Part shown: in pieces, positions 1 to 32,400 of the stretch | Layout: every line of letters starts with the position of its first letter | Position numbering within the stretch: position 1 is the first letter of the stretch | Assembly: GCA_034440575.1 (NCBI GenBank) | Contig: JAOTOL010000905.1 | Location: 62,001 to 126,000, forward strand | Origin: Imbricaverruca yamaguchii | Taxonomy: Eukaryota; Arthropoda; Thecostraca; Neoverrucidae | Direction: 5' to 3' | DNA length: 64,000 nucleotides | Program-made: the position numbers and the translations under genes | Notes under the pieces: generated by a model | Database searches by the model: none | Told to the model about the DNA's origin: nothing | The model's input: the letters and a program-made list of their open reading frames with translations, nothing else

Positions 1-2062
1 ATTTTTATTTTGCCCCATGACTGATGAAAGGTATCGTGCTGTTGGGGTTATTTATGAATACGATTCATTATCTCTGCGATCGATCATGCGTTTAAATCAA
101 GGGTGTCAATTTCCGAAAATATAAATATTTGATGTGCACTGCCAATGCACGGAGGCTGCGTGATACCTAGCTGGTGTTCGTATCCCAGGATATTTATATG
201 CATGTTGCCACCGATGCCTACCATTGTTCTACCTTTAGCTGTATCCGCTCCCTCTGTCATATTGAGCCTGGTCTGGAGTACCTTTGAGGGTAAATGTGAA
301 TGTGTGCATTAGGGTGTTCTGATGTTTTAGTATTTTTTTTTAGAATGCCATGTTTATGAATGTGATTTTGATAATGTGACCACTCGTTTACACTGCTAGT
401 GCTTACTTTTTCAGGTTGAATGATGATGTCATAGGCACATCATTATGATTACCCTATGCTGTAAGCATGTCTCATACGTTAATTTGTCAGAATGCCATGT
501 TTATGAATGTGATTCTGGAACAGGGTTAAAATAATGTTTTTTTTTCATTAGGTGTGCGATTTCAAAACAAGTACAGCATGATTTAAAGGTTACCCAATGA
601 GTTAGTGTCATTTGAAGTGCTTTTGATGACTTTCTGACTCAAATTTTAGCTGATGGTATAGGTACTTATAACTGTTCTTTTGTCATTTGTTTTAAAATGC
701 ATAATTTAAGATGAGCTATGTTCATGATTGTACTGACTGATATTGTATGCCAAACTGCTATTGTATGCCATATCACATTATAGGTAATCCCATTACCTGA
801 AATTGCATTGCAAAATATTCACTTTTAAGTTATGACCATTCCTTGCCAAGGGCATGTACATTCTACTTATAAATGAGGTGCTGTTAGAAAGGAGACAAAG
901 GTGTCATAACCATGCATCAAGGAGGATGTCAATACTTCTTGGAGAAGGATGTTTATTGAGTGTTCAGAAAGTGGTATATTCCAGCCTATTTCACAAGTAA
1001 TTTATCACTGTTCTGGAGTTTCTTGGACATGATATAATCAGCATGGTCGATGTGCCCTAAAGCCTCTCAAGGAAAATTTCAACACTCCATGCAGTTGATT
1101 AAACTCTTCTTCATATAAAAATGCTTGGTTTCTGCCCCAATTCCATTGCATGGAGTAAATTTTTATTGTTTTGCATTCATCTGTGACTTGTTTTTCAATA
1201 CCTTATCATGTATAGTTCAATAAATTGGTAAATTTGTGCCTTCAGTGTTTTGAGAATTTGGGGATTTGTTGTGGAATACCATGTTTGTGAACATGATGAG
1301 ATGTAACCACTTGTTTCTGGCACCAATTCTTACTTGGTGATGGTGATGGTGTCAGGAGCCAAGACATTCTGCAAAATTTGCCATGCCAATATGATGTAAT
1401 TTCAGCTAATTTTCAGAAGTGGCACCTTTGATGGGGAGGTGCCTAGTAGGTCAGTCATGCAGTTTTCTGGTCATGTCTGGCCATGGTGTTACTGTATGTG
1501 TTCATCTAATCCCAATTGTTGTGCATCGTTTCTTCCAGAAGTTCATTGCATAATTTGATCACCTCACCACATTGAAGTCTTGCTTGCAAATTGCCCACCA
1601 CACTTGTGGAGTAACATGCATAGGTTATGCACTAGGCAGGTGTGATATATGTGAGAAGATTAACATGGTTTGTGAATGTAGCCATTATTATTTGTGAAGT
1701 AAAGGACTCGTTGGAAGAACTGGTTCATATTACTGTAAATATCATCCAATATAGAACTGGTTCATATTGCTGTAAATATCACTCAACATAGCACTGGGTT
1801 ATATCACTGTCAAAATCACTCAACATAAAACACACAATCATGTGTGAATCAAAATATGAAAAGGTGCTCTGTAAAATGTTCCAAATGATGCTAACCATGG
1901 ATTAGTTTGCCACTTTGTAGCAACCACAAAGTCTATCCACCATCATCACCAATCTATCCATCATCATCATCAACACCATCATCATCAATCTTTCATTTCC
2001 TGCAGTGCTTGTGCCATCAAACTCAGTGCAGAATTGAGCCCCAGCTGTGGTGTTGAGCCGTG
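1..2062. other. 5' flank of KAT8
   Basis: AT-rich single-copy-looking sequence plus a dispersed repeat copy at about 520-1015. No exon recognised. The KAT8 promoter should lie here, but I see no convincing core element. Confidence 0.5.
520..1015 (+). repeat. Dispersed repeat family A, copy 1
   Basis: Shares long stretches with 11533-11850 and about 61200-61490, including motifs near CTTATAAATGAG, TTAGAAAGG, ACTTCTTGGAGAAGGATGT and AATTTATCACTG. Class unknown. Confidence 0.7.
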
Positions 2063-20626
<18,564 letters not shown>

Positions 20627-20631
<5 letters not shown>

Positions 20632-20661
20632 CTGCCCGGACCGGTGGACCGGGCAGCTACT
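20627..20661 (+). other. 13-bp hairpin over the KAT8 stop codon
   Basis: Arms AGTAGCTGCCCGG and CCGGGCAGCTACT, 9-base loop. The TAG stop is in the left arm. Confidence 0.8.
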
Positions 20662-21022
20662 GGATGGATCAGGTGGATCAGGTGGACCGCCTGATCGTCA
20701 AACCGAAGCCCAGGACCGTCAACAGGACCGGACCGAGTTCCCCCACTGTCCGATCGAGCGGACGGGAACGTTAGATCAGACCGGTCCGCCGGAAACGTTA
20801 GCGGACCGAACCAACGTGCGTGCGGACCGCGACGTGGGTTGGACCGCACCGACGTGCACCGTTGGTCGCCAGAGGTGACGAACGGTGGCGAGGTTTCAGC
20901 AGGCGGTGTTCGGTCTTCACGGCGTCTTCAAGTCGTTGGGCGGTGTCTGGTGACGTCAAGAAGACTGGGGTTGAACACTGCAGGCGCGCCAGCCCCGCTT
21001 CACCGTTGTCGTTTGCAGCCTG

Positions 21023-21140
21023 GGCGACGAGTAGTCTAGGGTAAGTTGTTTGTCTCGCGTCGAAGGTTGTGGGTTGTTTCGGACCAATCGGCGTGAGAGG
21101 TGACTCAACGGTCTCTGTGTCGTAAAGCCAATAGCCAACC
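21023..21140 (+). mobile_element. SINE family 1, internally deleted, with target duplication
   Basis: Flanked by GTTTGCAGCCTG at 21011-21022 and 21141-21152. The centre (box B region) is shortened. Confidence 0.88.
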
Positions 21141-21404
21141 GTTTGCAGCCTGCCGAAACAGTCACGCACTCATCCGTTGGGAGGTCCAGCGGTCTTCGCG
21201 TCGAAACGGACGGTGTGCACGCTGATCAGCTCCGCTTGCGTCAGCCGCCTGACCGGTCCAACCCACGCCGCCACTCCGGTCCAATGGCCCTATAGTGGTA
21301 CCAGGACGTTGGCCCGGTCTGATGGTCCTATAGTGGCTCGGACGCTGTTCCGGTCTGATACTGTGTCCGGCGGATCGGTCGGACGGGTCGGACGGACCGG
21401 TCCA

Positions 21405-21436
21405 AGCGGACGATCAGACCGGTCTGATCGTCCGCT
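21405..21436. repeat. 32-bp perfect palindrome
   Basis: Arms AGCGGACGATCAGACC and GGTCTGATCGTCCGCT meet without a loop. Confidence 0.9.
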
Positions 21437-22018
21437 CGGACGGGTCGGATCGTGCTGCTGGAGAGGCGTGCCGGGGTACGGTGGACCAGTGTGCGGCGTT
21501 CCGCGTGTCCGTGTCGGGGAGTCCTGGGCGTACCGCGGACCACGGCCGCCGCAGTGCTGCGGGGCCTTGACGCGCCGATCGAGCGGTGTCCGGAGCAGGG
21601 CGCGTGCCTGTGTGTCGGCGCGTCGGTGGCCGTCTCCGCGTTCCACGGCGCGTTTCGGTGGCCGTTTTCAGAGTTGGGTGCCGTTGTCCGCCGATGACGG
21701 CGAGCCCAGGGCTGCTCTTATTGAATGTAGAGTCCGAGTTCGCCCCCATCAAATTGTGCCAGTGCGCGTAAGCGTGAGATGTGTCGTGTTTAATTGCGAT
21801 CGAAGAGCCGTGCCGCGCCGCGCGTGCGATGCCGTGGTGATGTGATGATGTGATGTCAGGTCTCAGACTTTAATGAACTCTTGACGCATTTGTTGCGGTG
21901 AAGTGCGTGGCTCCGGTTTATTCCCACCTGCAGGCATCGCAGACTCGGCCGTCCCTTCCCACTCCGCCGGTGCCATCTTCGTGGATATCCATTGCGACTT
22001 GGTAGGCGCTAGCCCACC

Positions 22019-22053
22019 AAAAACGAGTTGCGCTACAAGCGCAACTCGTTTTT
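22019..22053. repeat. 16-bp hairpin with partial third copy
   Basis: Arms AAAAACGAGTTGCGCT and AGCGCAACTCGTTTTT with loop ACA. A further GAGTTGCGCTTGTAGCGCC follows at about 22060-22078. Confidence 0.9.
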
Positions 22054-23209
22054 GCGAATGAGTTGCGCTTGTAGCGCCGTCTACTAGCAGGAATACCAAC
22101 TCTCTGCCGAAGTTCGTTTCAGTTTCCAGTTTTGTTGTCGTATTCAAGCTGCCACATACGAGTTCAAAAGAAGTGATTTCCAACTCTTGATCACGCTTCG
22201 AGGCCGTGTTATAGCTTTCCTTCCACATCGCGCAACCCTCAATGGAGCTTCGGCTCGTGTACGCCATCGCTTCTGCTGAGGTGAGTTGGAAGTAAGGCCG
22301 TATGCAATTTGATTGTAAGTTGACTCACTCAAATAAAATCACTTGTCTAGATCTTGCACACGGCAGTTTCAGCATAACGGAAGAAAACTGGCGGCCGAGA
22401 TAGGACTCAGCAGGAAGTCCGTATTCCCGTCAAAAGGTGGCACCACCAGCGCGGGCCAATTCCACCAATCCGTGATGAATAATGACGAAAATGGCACCGG
22501 TGAACACAGAAGGGACGGGAGAATATATGCGTGCAGGTGGACATAAACTATAGCTGCGTACTTCCCTGCGCTGAAAACATCGGAAGGTCGTTAAAGTCCA
22601 CGATTTTGATACGCATGCGCGATGCGGCACGGTTCTATGTTTTTAAATCGCGAACAAGCTTCACATGTCCCATTCACATCCGCATTGTCACAATTTGAAG
22701 TGAACTCTGTACTGCGTGAGATGAGAGCAGCCGTGGTCTGTTGTGTGTGTCAGCGTCGTCGCCGGCGTCGGCAGATCCGCGGTGACGAGTCATTGCACAA
22801 ATACATTCATCCACTTCACCAGCACACGCCTTTGACGAAGCTTTGAATGAATTCAGAACGGTCGTCTGCACGCGATGAAACAGGCTGTAATGAGGGCCTC
22901 TAAAACACACTTCTTGGTATGTGTGATGTATATTAAATGCTTTCAATTACCAGCTGAAAACAATAATGAAATAAAAACAAATCACGCGCCCCGTGTGCGA
23001 TGAACAGCGGGCGGTGTCACAAGTAAATGTTTTGAAAGATAGCTTGGATGACGGACGTGCCTGGCAGCAGTCCGCTAACCCCGGGCAGAGAAACGGACAC
23101 AGGAACGCCGTGAACGGCACCGGGTCGTCGACGGTTCGGGACAGGCGGGTCACGTTCGGTGGAGCCTCCGGCGGTCACCAACAGATGTCGCCGGTGTGGC
23201 CGGACGCGA

Positions 23210-23453
23210 CTAGTTGAGGTTGAGGCCCTCCTGACTGCCGGCGACCGGCGTCTCGCCCTCCGCCGGGGTGGTGAACGCCGTCTCCTGCTTCTCGTAGCCC
23301 TCGTCGTCCATGTCGTCCATCTGGGGCTTCTTGACTCTGAGAACGAACGGCGGCACATCAGCGTTGACTGCTTGGCGGAGATCGAACTCTTGAACAATAG
23401 TCGACCTCTGTCGCTGCTTCATTTCCGGCTCGGTGTAGCGTCTCTGTCGCATG
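23210..23453 (-). CDS. Membrane-protein exon 9 (cytosolic tail and stop)
   Basis: Acceptor CCGGACAG. Encodes MRQRRYTEPEMKQRQRSTIV then acidic KPQMDDMDDEGYEKQE and ends EGLNLN-stop. The positive charges directly after the helix fit an inside-facing tail. Confidence 0.85.
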
Positions 23454-26400
23454 CTGTCCGGAACTTTGATGGTAGCAAATGAACTTTGGACAGGGCGGCA
23501 CGGTTCTTTGAGCCATATGTCCAGGGGGCTAATCTCCGAAAATCAGGAGGGAAATGCATTGAGGAAGCGAGAGGGCTGAAATCGAATGAGGTGTCGATAG
23601 GTTTCCATGTGACAACTAATTATTGGGGAGGTTGGGGCTTTAGCCGCCGGAAATTTACTCAATCCACACCGATGCTCATACCATAGGTCTAAACAAGTGT
23701 TCTGCATAATTTGTCAAGAAAACTAACAGTTGGTGGATGCTTTATCGCGACTCGATATTCTCCCATGTCTTTTGTTTGTTGGTAACCATGACGACAGTGG
23801 GTCGCGGCTGGGCTTTTGCAAATCCCACACACATGGGTGAAGGGACAGTGGACAGTTTTCATTCCAACCGGGTACAGTTTGCCACTGATGTGTGTGTCAG
23901 CCCTCTCCTTCCAAGTGTGAAATCATGAAATCACCGCTTGCACAGATCCGCAGCATTCTATCTAACTTTTCGATCCCATTCACAATTAAGTTACCAGTTT
24001 ATATGAGTGGGTTCGTCAGTATCGATCTTACAACTTAACTGTAGCGTCATGGCCGCCTAAACGATCAACATTAGAATACAACAATCCAGAGGCGGATCCA
24101 TCCAGCCGATTTTAAGTCGGCTTGAAGGGGACAAAATAAAAATTACCACCAATTTCCAACAATAAAATAGCATCGAATTTGAACTGCTTAGAACCAGAGC
24201 ACGATCTGAAAACAATGTTTTCCACGTAAAAGTTATAGTTGTACACAAATCGTGATGCAGACAAATTTTGCTCCAAATCGGGACTTGGGTGTCGGGGCGC
24301 CGTCACGTTGCCCCCTGGAGCCGCCTCTGCAGCGGCCTGGAGCCGCCTCTGCAGCGGTCGGACCGAGCCGGCCGGCGACTCACAGATAGTAGTAGAGCAC
24401 GTAGCTGGCGCCAGCCATCATGGCGAGACAGGTGATGCCGGCTATCACCGACAGCACTATCTTCTTGGTGTTGTCGTTACGCACGGTCGCGAACCAGTCG
24501 TCCATCGGGTACTTGGGATTCATCCAGTACTCTGTGGTGCCCGTCACCGTCTGCCGGTCGGAGGTCAGAAGTCAGCCGCTGCGGCACGGTCGGAGAGGGG
24601 TCAGCCGCTGCGGTGAGGTCGGAGGTCGGAGAGGGGTCAGCCGCTGTGGTGAGGTCGGAGGTCGGAGAGGGGTCAGCCGCTGCGGTGAGGTCGGAGATTG
24701 GAGAGGGGTCAGCCGCTGCGGTACGGTCGGAGGTCGGAGAGGGGTCAGCCGCTGCGGTGAGGTCGGAGGTCGGAGAGGGGTCAGCCGCTGCGGTGAGGTC
24801 GGAGGTCGGAGAGGGGTCAGCCGCTGCGGGACGGTCGGAGGTCGGAGAGGGGTCAGCCGCTGCGGGACGGTCGGAGGTCGGAGAGGGGTCAGCCGCTGCG
24901 GGAAATCGATCGGAGGGGACGAGTAGTCTATGGGTAAGTTTCCAGTCTCAAAATCGAAAGATTGTGGGTTCGAGTCTCACCTGTCGCCACTTTTCGCCCG
25001 CGACCAATCGGCGTGAGAGGTTGGCGACGCTACACGACTCAACGGTCGGTGTGTCGTAAGACCAATGACCACCGCCAGGGAATCGATCGGACCTGGAGCC
25101 GCTCTGATGACCGCGCGCTCCCGGTGAGAGAACCCCGGGGCGATTGAGCGACGACCCTAGCGGGGCCGCCACAGATACTTCCGACAACTAAACGTCGACT
25201 TTATCGTGCTTTACGGAAGCTGGCGGAACAGGAGTCTTTCAACAACGTGCTAAGGCACGAGAACGGCTCTCGGTTATGTAGCGCCGCATGTTTCGGTTAA
25301 AACTGGATGTGTATTAAAAGGCGTCACGTATATGTTAACAGCGCATTGAGGACGAACAGTGTTTTGGACTCCACAGGCATAATGATCAGCTTGCTTCAGG
25401 CCTGATGCATCCTTCCTTTGGTTTCGCCTGATCTCCACCCGTACAACTAGACAATACAACCCTGCACACGCCAAACAGATTGGTTGACCGGGCACTGAGC
25501 CGACGCTCCTCGGCGCCATATTGGACTATCGCGACATCACGTGGCGCGAGTCACATCCACGTGCTGACATTTAGCGCGGGAGTGCTGACGGCCCAGTTAG
25601 TCACATCAAAGCAAGCATACTGAACGGGGCTGCGGTCGGATGGGGCGGGGCTGCTGACCTGAGGAAGTTTAGAACCAGAGACAATGCAACAAAGGAGTGG
25701 CGATGGCCCAGCGGTAGGCTCGGGGGAATTCATACCGATCACAGGGACAAAAATTGAAAGCGAGCTAGCAGCGGGGGCTTGAATAGGACATCGATATGTA
25801 GAGGGCAGAGGAGGGAAGCGGTGAGGACGGGGGTTGGTGGGGCAGAGGGGAGCGGTGAGGACGGGTTGGAGAGGACAGAGGGGAGCGGTGAGGACGGGTT
25901 AGATGGGGCAGAGGGGAGCGGTGAGGACGGGTTAGATGGGGCAGAGGGGAGCGATGAGGACGGGTTAGATGGGGCAGAGGGGAACGGTGTGGACGGGTCA
26001 GATGGGGCAGAGGGGAGCGGTGAGGACGGGTTGGAGAGGACAGAGGGGAGTGGTGAGGACACGTTGGTGGGGGAGGGAGGGGACAGAGGGGAGCGGTGAG
26101 GACGGGTCAGATGGGGCAGAGGGGAGCGGTGAGGACGGGCTGGAGGGGAGAGGGGAGGGGACGTGTTGGAGCCAGCACTGACCGGGGGATCGGGCCGCTC
26201 CACCAGCTTGGGTGTGGGGCTGAGCGGCTTTGGGCCCAGCACGTAGGCTGGAGCCGTCACAAACTTCGTGTTCAGGGTGAGCTTCATGGCGTGCTTCAGC
26301 TGACGTGGGATCTGCTGCGACAGGTACCTGCGGCAGATATGGTGTGTTGTTGGAATACATAGTGGGAGGTGCGGTGCGTTGCTGGAATACACTGCGGCAA

Positions 26401-29400
26401 GCGTGGCCAGTCATTGGAATACACAGCGGTAGGTGTGGTACGTTGTTGAAATAAACTGCGGCAGGTGTGGTATGTTGTTGGAATACACAGCGGCAGGTGT
26501 GGTACGTTGTTGGAATACACAGCGGCAGGTGGGGTACGTTGTTGGAATACACAGCGGCAGGTGTGGTACGTTGTTGGAATACACAGCGGCAGGTGGGGTA
26601 CGTTGTTGGAATACACGGGCAGGTGGTACGTTGTTGAATGGTAGTACGTTGTTGGAATACACGCGGCAGGTGGGGTACGTTGTTGGAATACACAGCGGCA
26701 GGTGGGGTACGTTGTTGGAATACACAGCGGCAGGTGTGTACGTTGTTGGAATACACAGCGGCGGTGTGTACGTTGTTGGAATACACAGCGGCAGGTGTGT
26801 ACGTTGTTGGAATACACAGCGGTGGTGGGGTACGTTGTTGGAATACACAGCGGCAGGTGGGGTACGTTGTTGGAATACACAGCGGCAGGTGGGGTACGTT
26901 GTTGGAATACACAGCGGCAGGTGGGACGTTGTTGGAATACACAGCGGCAGGTGTGTACGTTGTTGGAAACACAGCGACGGTACGTTGTTGGAATACACAG
27001 CGGTAGGTGGACGTTGTTGGAATACACAGCGGCAGGTGTGGTGCGTTGTTGGAATACACAGCGGTAGGTGGGGTACGTTGTTGGAATACACAGCGGCAGG
27101 TGAGGTACGTTGTTGGAATACACAGCGGCAGGTGTGGTACGTTGTTGGAATACACAGCGGTAGGTGGGGTACGTTGTTGGAATACACAGCGGTAGGTGGG
27201 GTACGTTGTTGGAATACACAGCGGCAGGTGGGGTACGTTGTTGGAATACACAGCGGCAGGTGTGGTACGTTGTTGGAATACACAGCGGCAGTGTGGTGTG
27301 TTGTTGGTGCACAGCGGTAGGTGTGTACGTCGTTGGAATACACAGAGGTGGGTCGTTGTTGGAATGCACAGCGGCGGTGTAGTATGTTGTTGGAATACAC
27401 AGCGGGGTGGGGTACGTTGTTGGAATAACAGCGGCGGTGAGGGTACGTTGTTGAATACACAGCGGCAGATTGTGTGTAAACTGCGGCAGGTGTGGTGTGT
27501 TGTTGGTTCCGGTGTTTGGTGCTGCCACCCAGGTACGTCTGAGGAAGAATCACAGCGCGGAAGCCGGAGAGTATAGGGGGGGCGACTCTGCCCCAGATTC
27601 AGGCGAGCTTAATACTGACCCTATGTGCGTTGCATGGATACAAATCGATCTCATAATGGTGCCGCCGACACCGACGTTGTCAGCGCCAGCGACACCGTGG
27701 GGAGAGAGCACAACGTCAGATGTCAACAGGTTCGCGTTCAGTTGGACGTCGGCTGTCGATAAGGAACACTGAAGGATACACTGATGGAATGATTCAAGAA
27801 ATTGAAGGAAACTCACGCGATCCACATTTTATGCATCACGCATCTATAAATACGATAAGTATTGGTCAATCAAAGTTGCAAATAAAATGGAAGCACTGAC
27901 ATATGATGTAAATGTTCTTTTCACGTCCTCTTTCACTTTCCACCAACATTCTGTTCTTTCTCATTTAGACACACTGAACACCGCGGCTTCTCCCAGGGGA
28001 CAGTCTCCTGGCTACCATCCTGCCCATCCCGTGTGGTCAGACTGCCCTCCCTCCAGACGAAACGCACAGGAGGAACCCCGGAAGCGCCGGAGGCATCAGT
28101 AAAAAGGGTCACGGGGTCACCAGTGAAATGGGTCACCGGGGGCGCCAGTAAAAAGGTCACCGGGGGCACAAGTAAAATGGGTCGCAGGGGGCGCAGTAAA
28201 AAGGATCGTCAACCTGACCTTGGGTGTCGGCAGGAGGGATAATTCCCGAATATCATTGAGAAGGGAAAGATATAGAGGCAATGGTAAGGCCGAAAACAGA
28301 CCGAGAGCCGCCAGTATGGGCCAATGTTAAGCATTTGAATTGTTGAGTCTCCTGGCCACTACATTGGGAGCGGGCAAGGCACCCTCAGAAGTAAGCGAAT
28401 CTCCGCCCACGGCTGTAGAAAGGAAATGGCTCATGTTAACAACGCAAAGCGGTCAGAGCAGCGTGGCACCTGGGAAAACATGGCGGCTTGTTGGCAAACG
28501 AAGCCGGCCAATATCCAACCCCACTGCGAGTAAGAGTTCGTGATTTTGTACATATTTTCGTCATCACCCGTGCTGCTGGAAATCCTTCCATTCACTAGCG
28601 AAGTCACTCCATGTACAATCAGTTCTTTACACCGACAAGCCAGATTAAGTTCTCCTACAGAAGAACTTACTTTCTTCTATCTGCACAAGTAGACGAAGGG
28701 TCTGTAGAAGGACTTCTACAGAACGCAAACTGGAGCTTCGTCGTAATCGCGAGGCGAGTACCCACCAGTCCCAGTAGATGTAGGCGGCGAGTACCCACCA
28801 GTCCCAGTAGATGTAGGCGGCGAGTACCCACCAGTCCCAGTAGATGTAGGCGTGGCGAGCACCCACCAGTCCCAGTAGATGTAGGCGGTGAGTACCCACC
28901 AGTCCCAGTAGATGTAGGCGGCGAGTACCCACCAGTCCCAGTAGATGTAGGCGGCGAGTACCCACCAGTCCCAGTAGATGTAGGCGGCGAGTACCCACCA
29001 GTCCCAGTAGATGCAGGCGGTGAGTACCCACCAGTCCCAGTAGATGTAGGCGGCGAGTACCCACCAGTCCCAGTAGATGTAGGCGGCGAGTACCCACCAG
29101 TCCCAGTAGATGTAGGCGGTGAGGCCAACACCCACCAGTCCCAGTAGATGTAGGCGGTGAGGCGAGTACCCACCAGTCCCAGTAGATGTAGGCGGTGAGG
29201 CGAGTACCCACCAGTCCCAGTAGATGTAGGCGGCGAGTACCCACCAGTCCCAGTAGATGTAGGCGGTGAGGCGAGTACCCACCAGTCCCAGTAGATGTAG
29301 GCGGTGAGGCGAGTACCCACCAGTCCCAGTAGATGTAGGCGGTGAGGCGAGTACCCACCAGTCCCAGTAGATGTAGGCGGTGGAGTACCCACCAGTCCCA

Positions 29401-32400
29401 GTAGATGTAGGCGGTGAGGCGAGTACCCACCAGTCCCAGTAGATGTAGGCGGTGAGGCGAGTACCCACCAGTCCCAGTAGATGCAGGCGGTGAGGCGAGC
29501 ACCCACCAGTCCCAGTAGATGTAGGCGGTGAGGCGAGTACCCACCAGTCCCAGTAGATGTAGGCGGTGAGTACCCACCAGTCCCAGTAGATGTAGGCGGT
29601 GAGTACCCACCAGTCCCAGTAGATGTAGGCGGTGAGTACCCACCAGTCCCAGTAGATGTAGGCGGTGAGGCGAGTACCCACCAGTCCCAGTAGATGTAGG
29701 CGGTGAGGCGAGTACCCACCAGTCCCAGTAGATGTAGGCGGTGAGTACCCACCAGTCCCAGTAGATGTAGGCGGTGAGGCGAGTACCCACCAGTCCCAGT
29801 AGATGTAGGCGGTGAGACCCACCAGTCGAGCACCCACCAGTCCCAGTAGATGTAGGCGGTGAGTACCCACCAGTCCCAGTAGATGTAGGCGGTGAGGCGA
29901 GTACCCACCAGTCCCAGTAGATGTAGGCGGTGAGGCGAGTACCCACCAGTCCCAGTAGATGTAGGCGGCGAGTACCCACCAGTCCCAGTAGATGTAGGCG
30001 GTGAGACGAGGCCAACACCCACCAGTCCCAGTAGATGTAGGCGTAGGCGAGTACCCACCAGTCCCAGTAGATGTAGGCGGTGAGAGTACCCACCAGTCCC
30101 AGTAGATGTAGGCGGTGAGGCGAGTACCCACCAGTCCCAGTAGATGTAGGCGGTGAGGCGAGTACCCACCAGTCCCAGTAGATGTAGGCGGTGAGGCGAG
30201 TACCCACCAGTCCCAGTAGATGTAGGCGGTGAGTAAACACCCACCAGTCCCAGTAGATGTAGGCGGTGAGGCGAGTACCCACCAGTCCCAGTAGATGTAG
30301 GCGGCGAGGCGAGTACCCACCAGTCCCAGTAGATGTAGGCGGTGAGGCGAGTACCCACCAGTCCCGTAGATGTAGGCGGTGAGGCGAGTACCCACCAGTC
30401 CCAGTAGATGCAGGCGGTGAGGCGAGCACCCACCAGTCCCAGTAGATGTAGGCGGTGAGGCCAAGCACCCACCAGTCCCAGTAGATGTAGGCGGTGAGGC
30501 GAGCACCCACCAGTCCCAGTAGATGTAGGCGGTGAGGCGAGTACCCACCAGTCCCAGTAGATGTAGGCGGTGAGTACCCACCAGTCCCAGTAGATGTAGG
30601 CGGGAGGCGAGCACCCACCAGTCCCAGTAGATGTAGGCGGTGAGGCCAACACCCACCAGTCCCAGTAGATGTAGGCGGTGAGGCCAACACCCACCAGTCC
30701 CAGTAGATGTAGGCGGTGAGGCGAGTACCCACCAGTCCCAGTAGATGTAGGCGGTGAGGCGAGTACCCACCAGTCCCAGTAGGGGTGAGTACCAGTCCAG
30801 TAATGTAGGCGGTGAGGCGAGTACCCACCAGTCCCAGTAGATGCAGGCGGTGAGGCGAGTACCCACCAGTCCCAGTAGATGTAGGCGGTGAGGCGAGCAC
30901 CCAGGCCCAGTAGAAGTACCCACCAGTCCCAGTAGATGCAGGCGGTGAGGCGAGCACCCACCAGTCCCAGTAGATGTAGGCGGTGAGGCGAGCCCACCAG
31001 TCCACCCACCAGTCCCAGTAGATGCAGGCGGTGAGGCGAGCACCCACCAGTCCCAGTAGATGTAGGCGGTGAGGCGAGCACCCACCAGTCCCAGTAGATG
31101 TAGGCGGTGAGGCGAGCACCCACCAGTCCCAGTAGATGGTGAGGCGAGTACCCACCAGTCCCAGTAGATGTAGGCGGTGAGGCGAGTACCCACCAGTCCC
31201 AGTAGATGTAGGCGGTGAGCAGACCCACCAGTCCCAGTAGATGTAGGCGGTGAGCAAGCACCCACCAGTCCCATAGATGTAGGCGGTGAACCCACCAGGA
31301 GGCGGTGAGGCGAGTACCCACCAGTCCCAGTAGATGTAGGCGGTGCGAGTACCCACCAGTCCCAGTAGCGGACCCACCAGTCCCAGTAGATGCAGGCGGT
31401 GAGGCGAGTACCCACCAGTCCCAGTAGATGCAGGCGGTAAACTACCCACCAGTCCCAGTAGATGCAGGCGGTGAGGCAAGCACCCACCAGTCCCAGTAGA
31501 TGTAGGCGGTGAGGCGAGCACCCACCAGTCCCAGTAGATGCAGGCGGTGAGGCGAGTACCCACCAGTTGTCACCAGTCCCAGTAGATGTAGGCGAGGCGA
31601 GTACCCACCAGTCCCAGTAGATGTAGGCGGTGAGGGGTACCCACCAGTCCCAGTAGATGCAGGCGGTGAGGCGAGCACCCACCAGTCCCCCAGTAGATGT
31701 AGGCGGTGAGGCAGTACCCACCAGTCCCAGTAGATGTAGGCGGGAGGCAGCACCCACCAGTCCCAGTAGATGTAGGCGGTGAGCACCCACCAGTCCCAGT
31801 AGATGTAGGCGGTGAGGCGAACACCCACCAGTCCCAGTAGATGTAGGCGGTGAGGCGAGCACCCACCAGTCCCAGTAGATGTAGGCGGTGAGCAGAGTAC
31901 CCACCAGTCCCAGTAGATGTAGGCGGTGAGGCGAGCACCCACCAGTCCCAGTAGATGTAGGCGGTGAGGCGAGCACCCACCAGTCCCAGTAGATGTAGGC
32001 GGTGAGGCGAGTACCCACCAGTCCCAGTAGATGTAGGCGGTGAGGCGAGCACCCACCAGTCCCAGTAGATGCAGGCGGTGAGGCGAGTACCCACCAGTCC
32101 CAGTAGATGTAGGCGGCGAGTACCCACCAGTCCCAGTAGATGTAGGCGGTGAGGCGAGTACCCACCAGTCCCAGTAGATGCAGGCGGTGAGGCGAGTACC
32201 CACCAGTCCCGAGTAGATGTAGGCGGTGAGGCGAGCACCCACCAGTCCCAGTAGATGTAGGCGGTGAGGCGAGACCCACCCAGTAATGTAGGAGCACCCA
32301 CCAGTCCCAGTAGATGTAGGCGGTGAGGCCAACACCCACCAGTCCCAGTAGATGTAGGCGGCGAGGCGAGTACCCACCAGTCCCAGTAGATGTAGGCGGT

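Larger units (their letters stand above)
20662..23209. other. Region between the convergent KAT8 and membrane-protein genes
   Basis: Rich in GGACCGGT-like words (20690-21440), with a 32-bp palindrome, a SINE and a hairpin. An AATAAA at 22332 on the plus strand is far from KAT8. No gene recognised. Confidence 0.5.

Noticed and set aside
21177..21845. 222-codon plus-strand ORF between the convergent genes
   Set aside because: Arginine- and serine-rich reading of GC-rich GGACCGGT repeats, open on both strands, with no motif or splice support.
25998..27576. Repetitive ORFs on both strands (VYSNNVPHLPLCIPTT and VGYVVGIHSGR patterns)
   Set aside because: 32-bp intronic array; only exon 7 (26183-26327) is supported.
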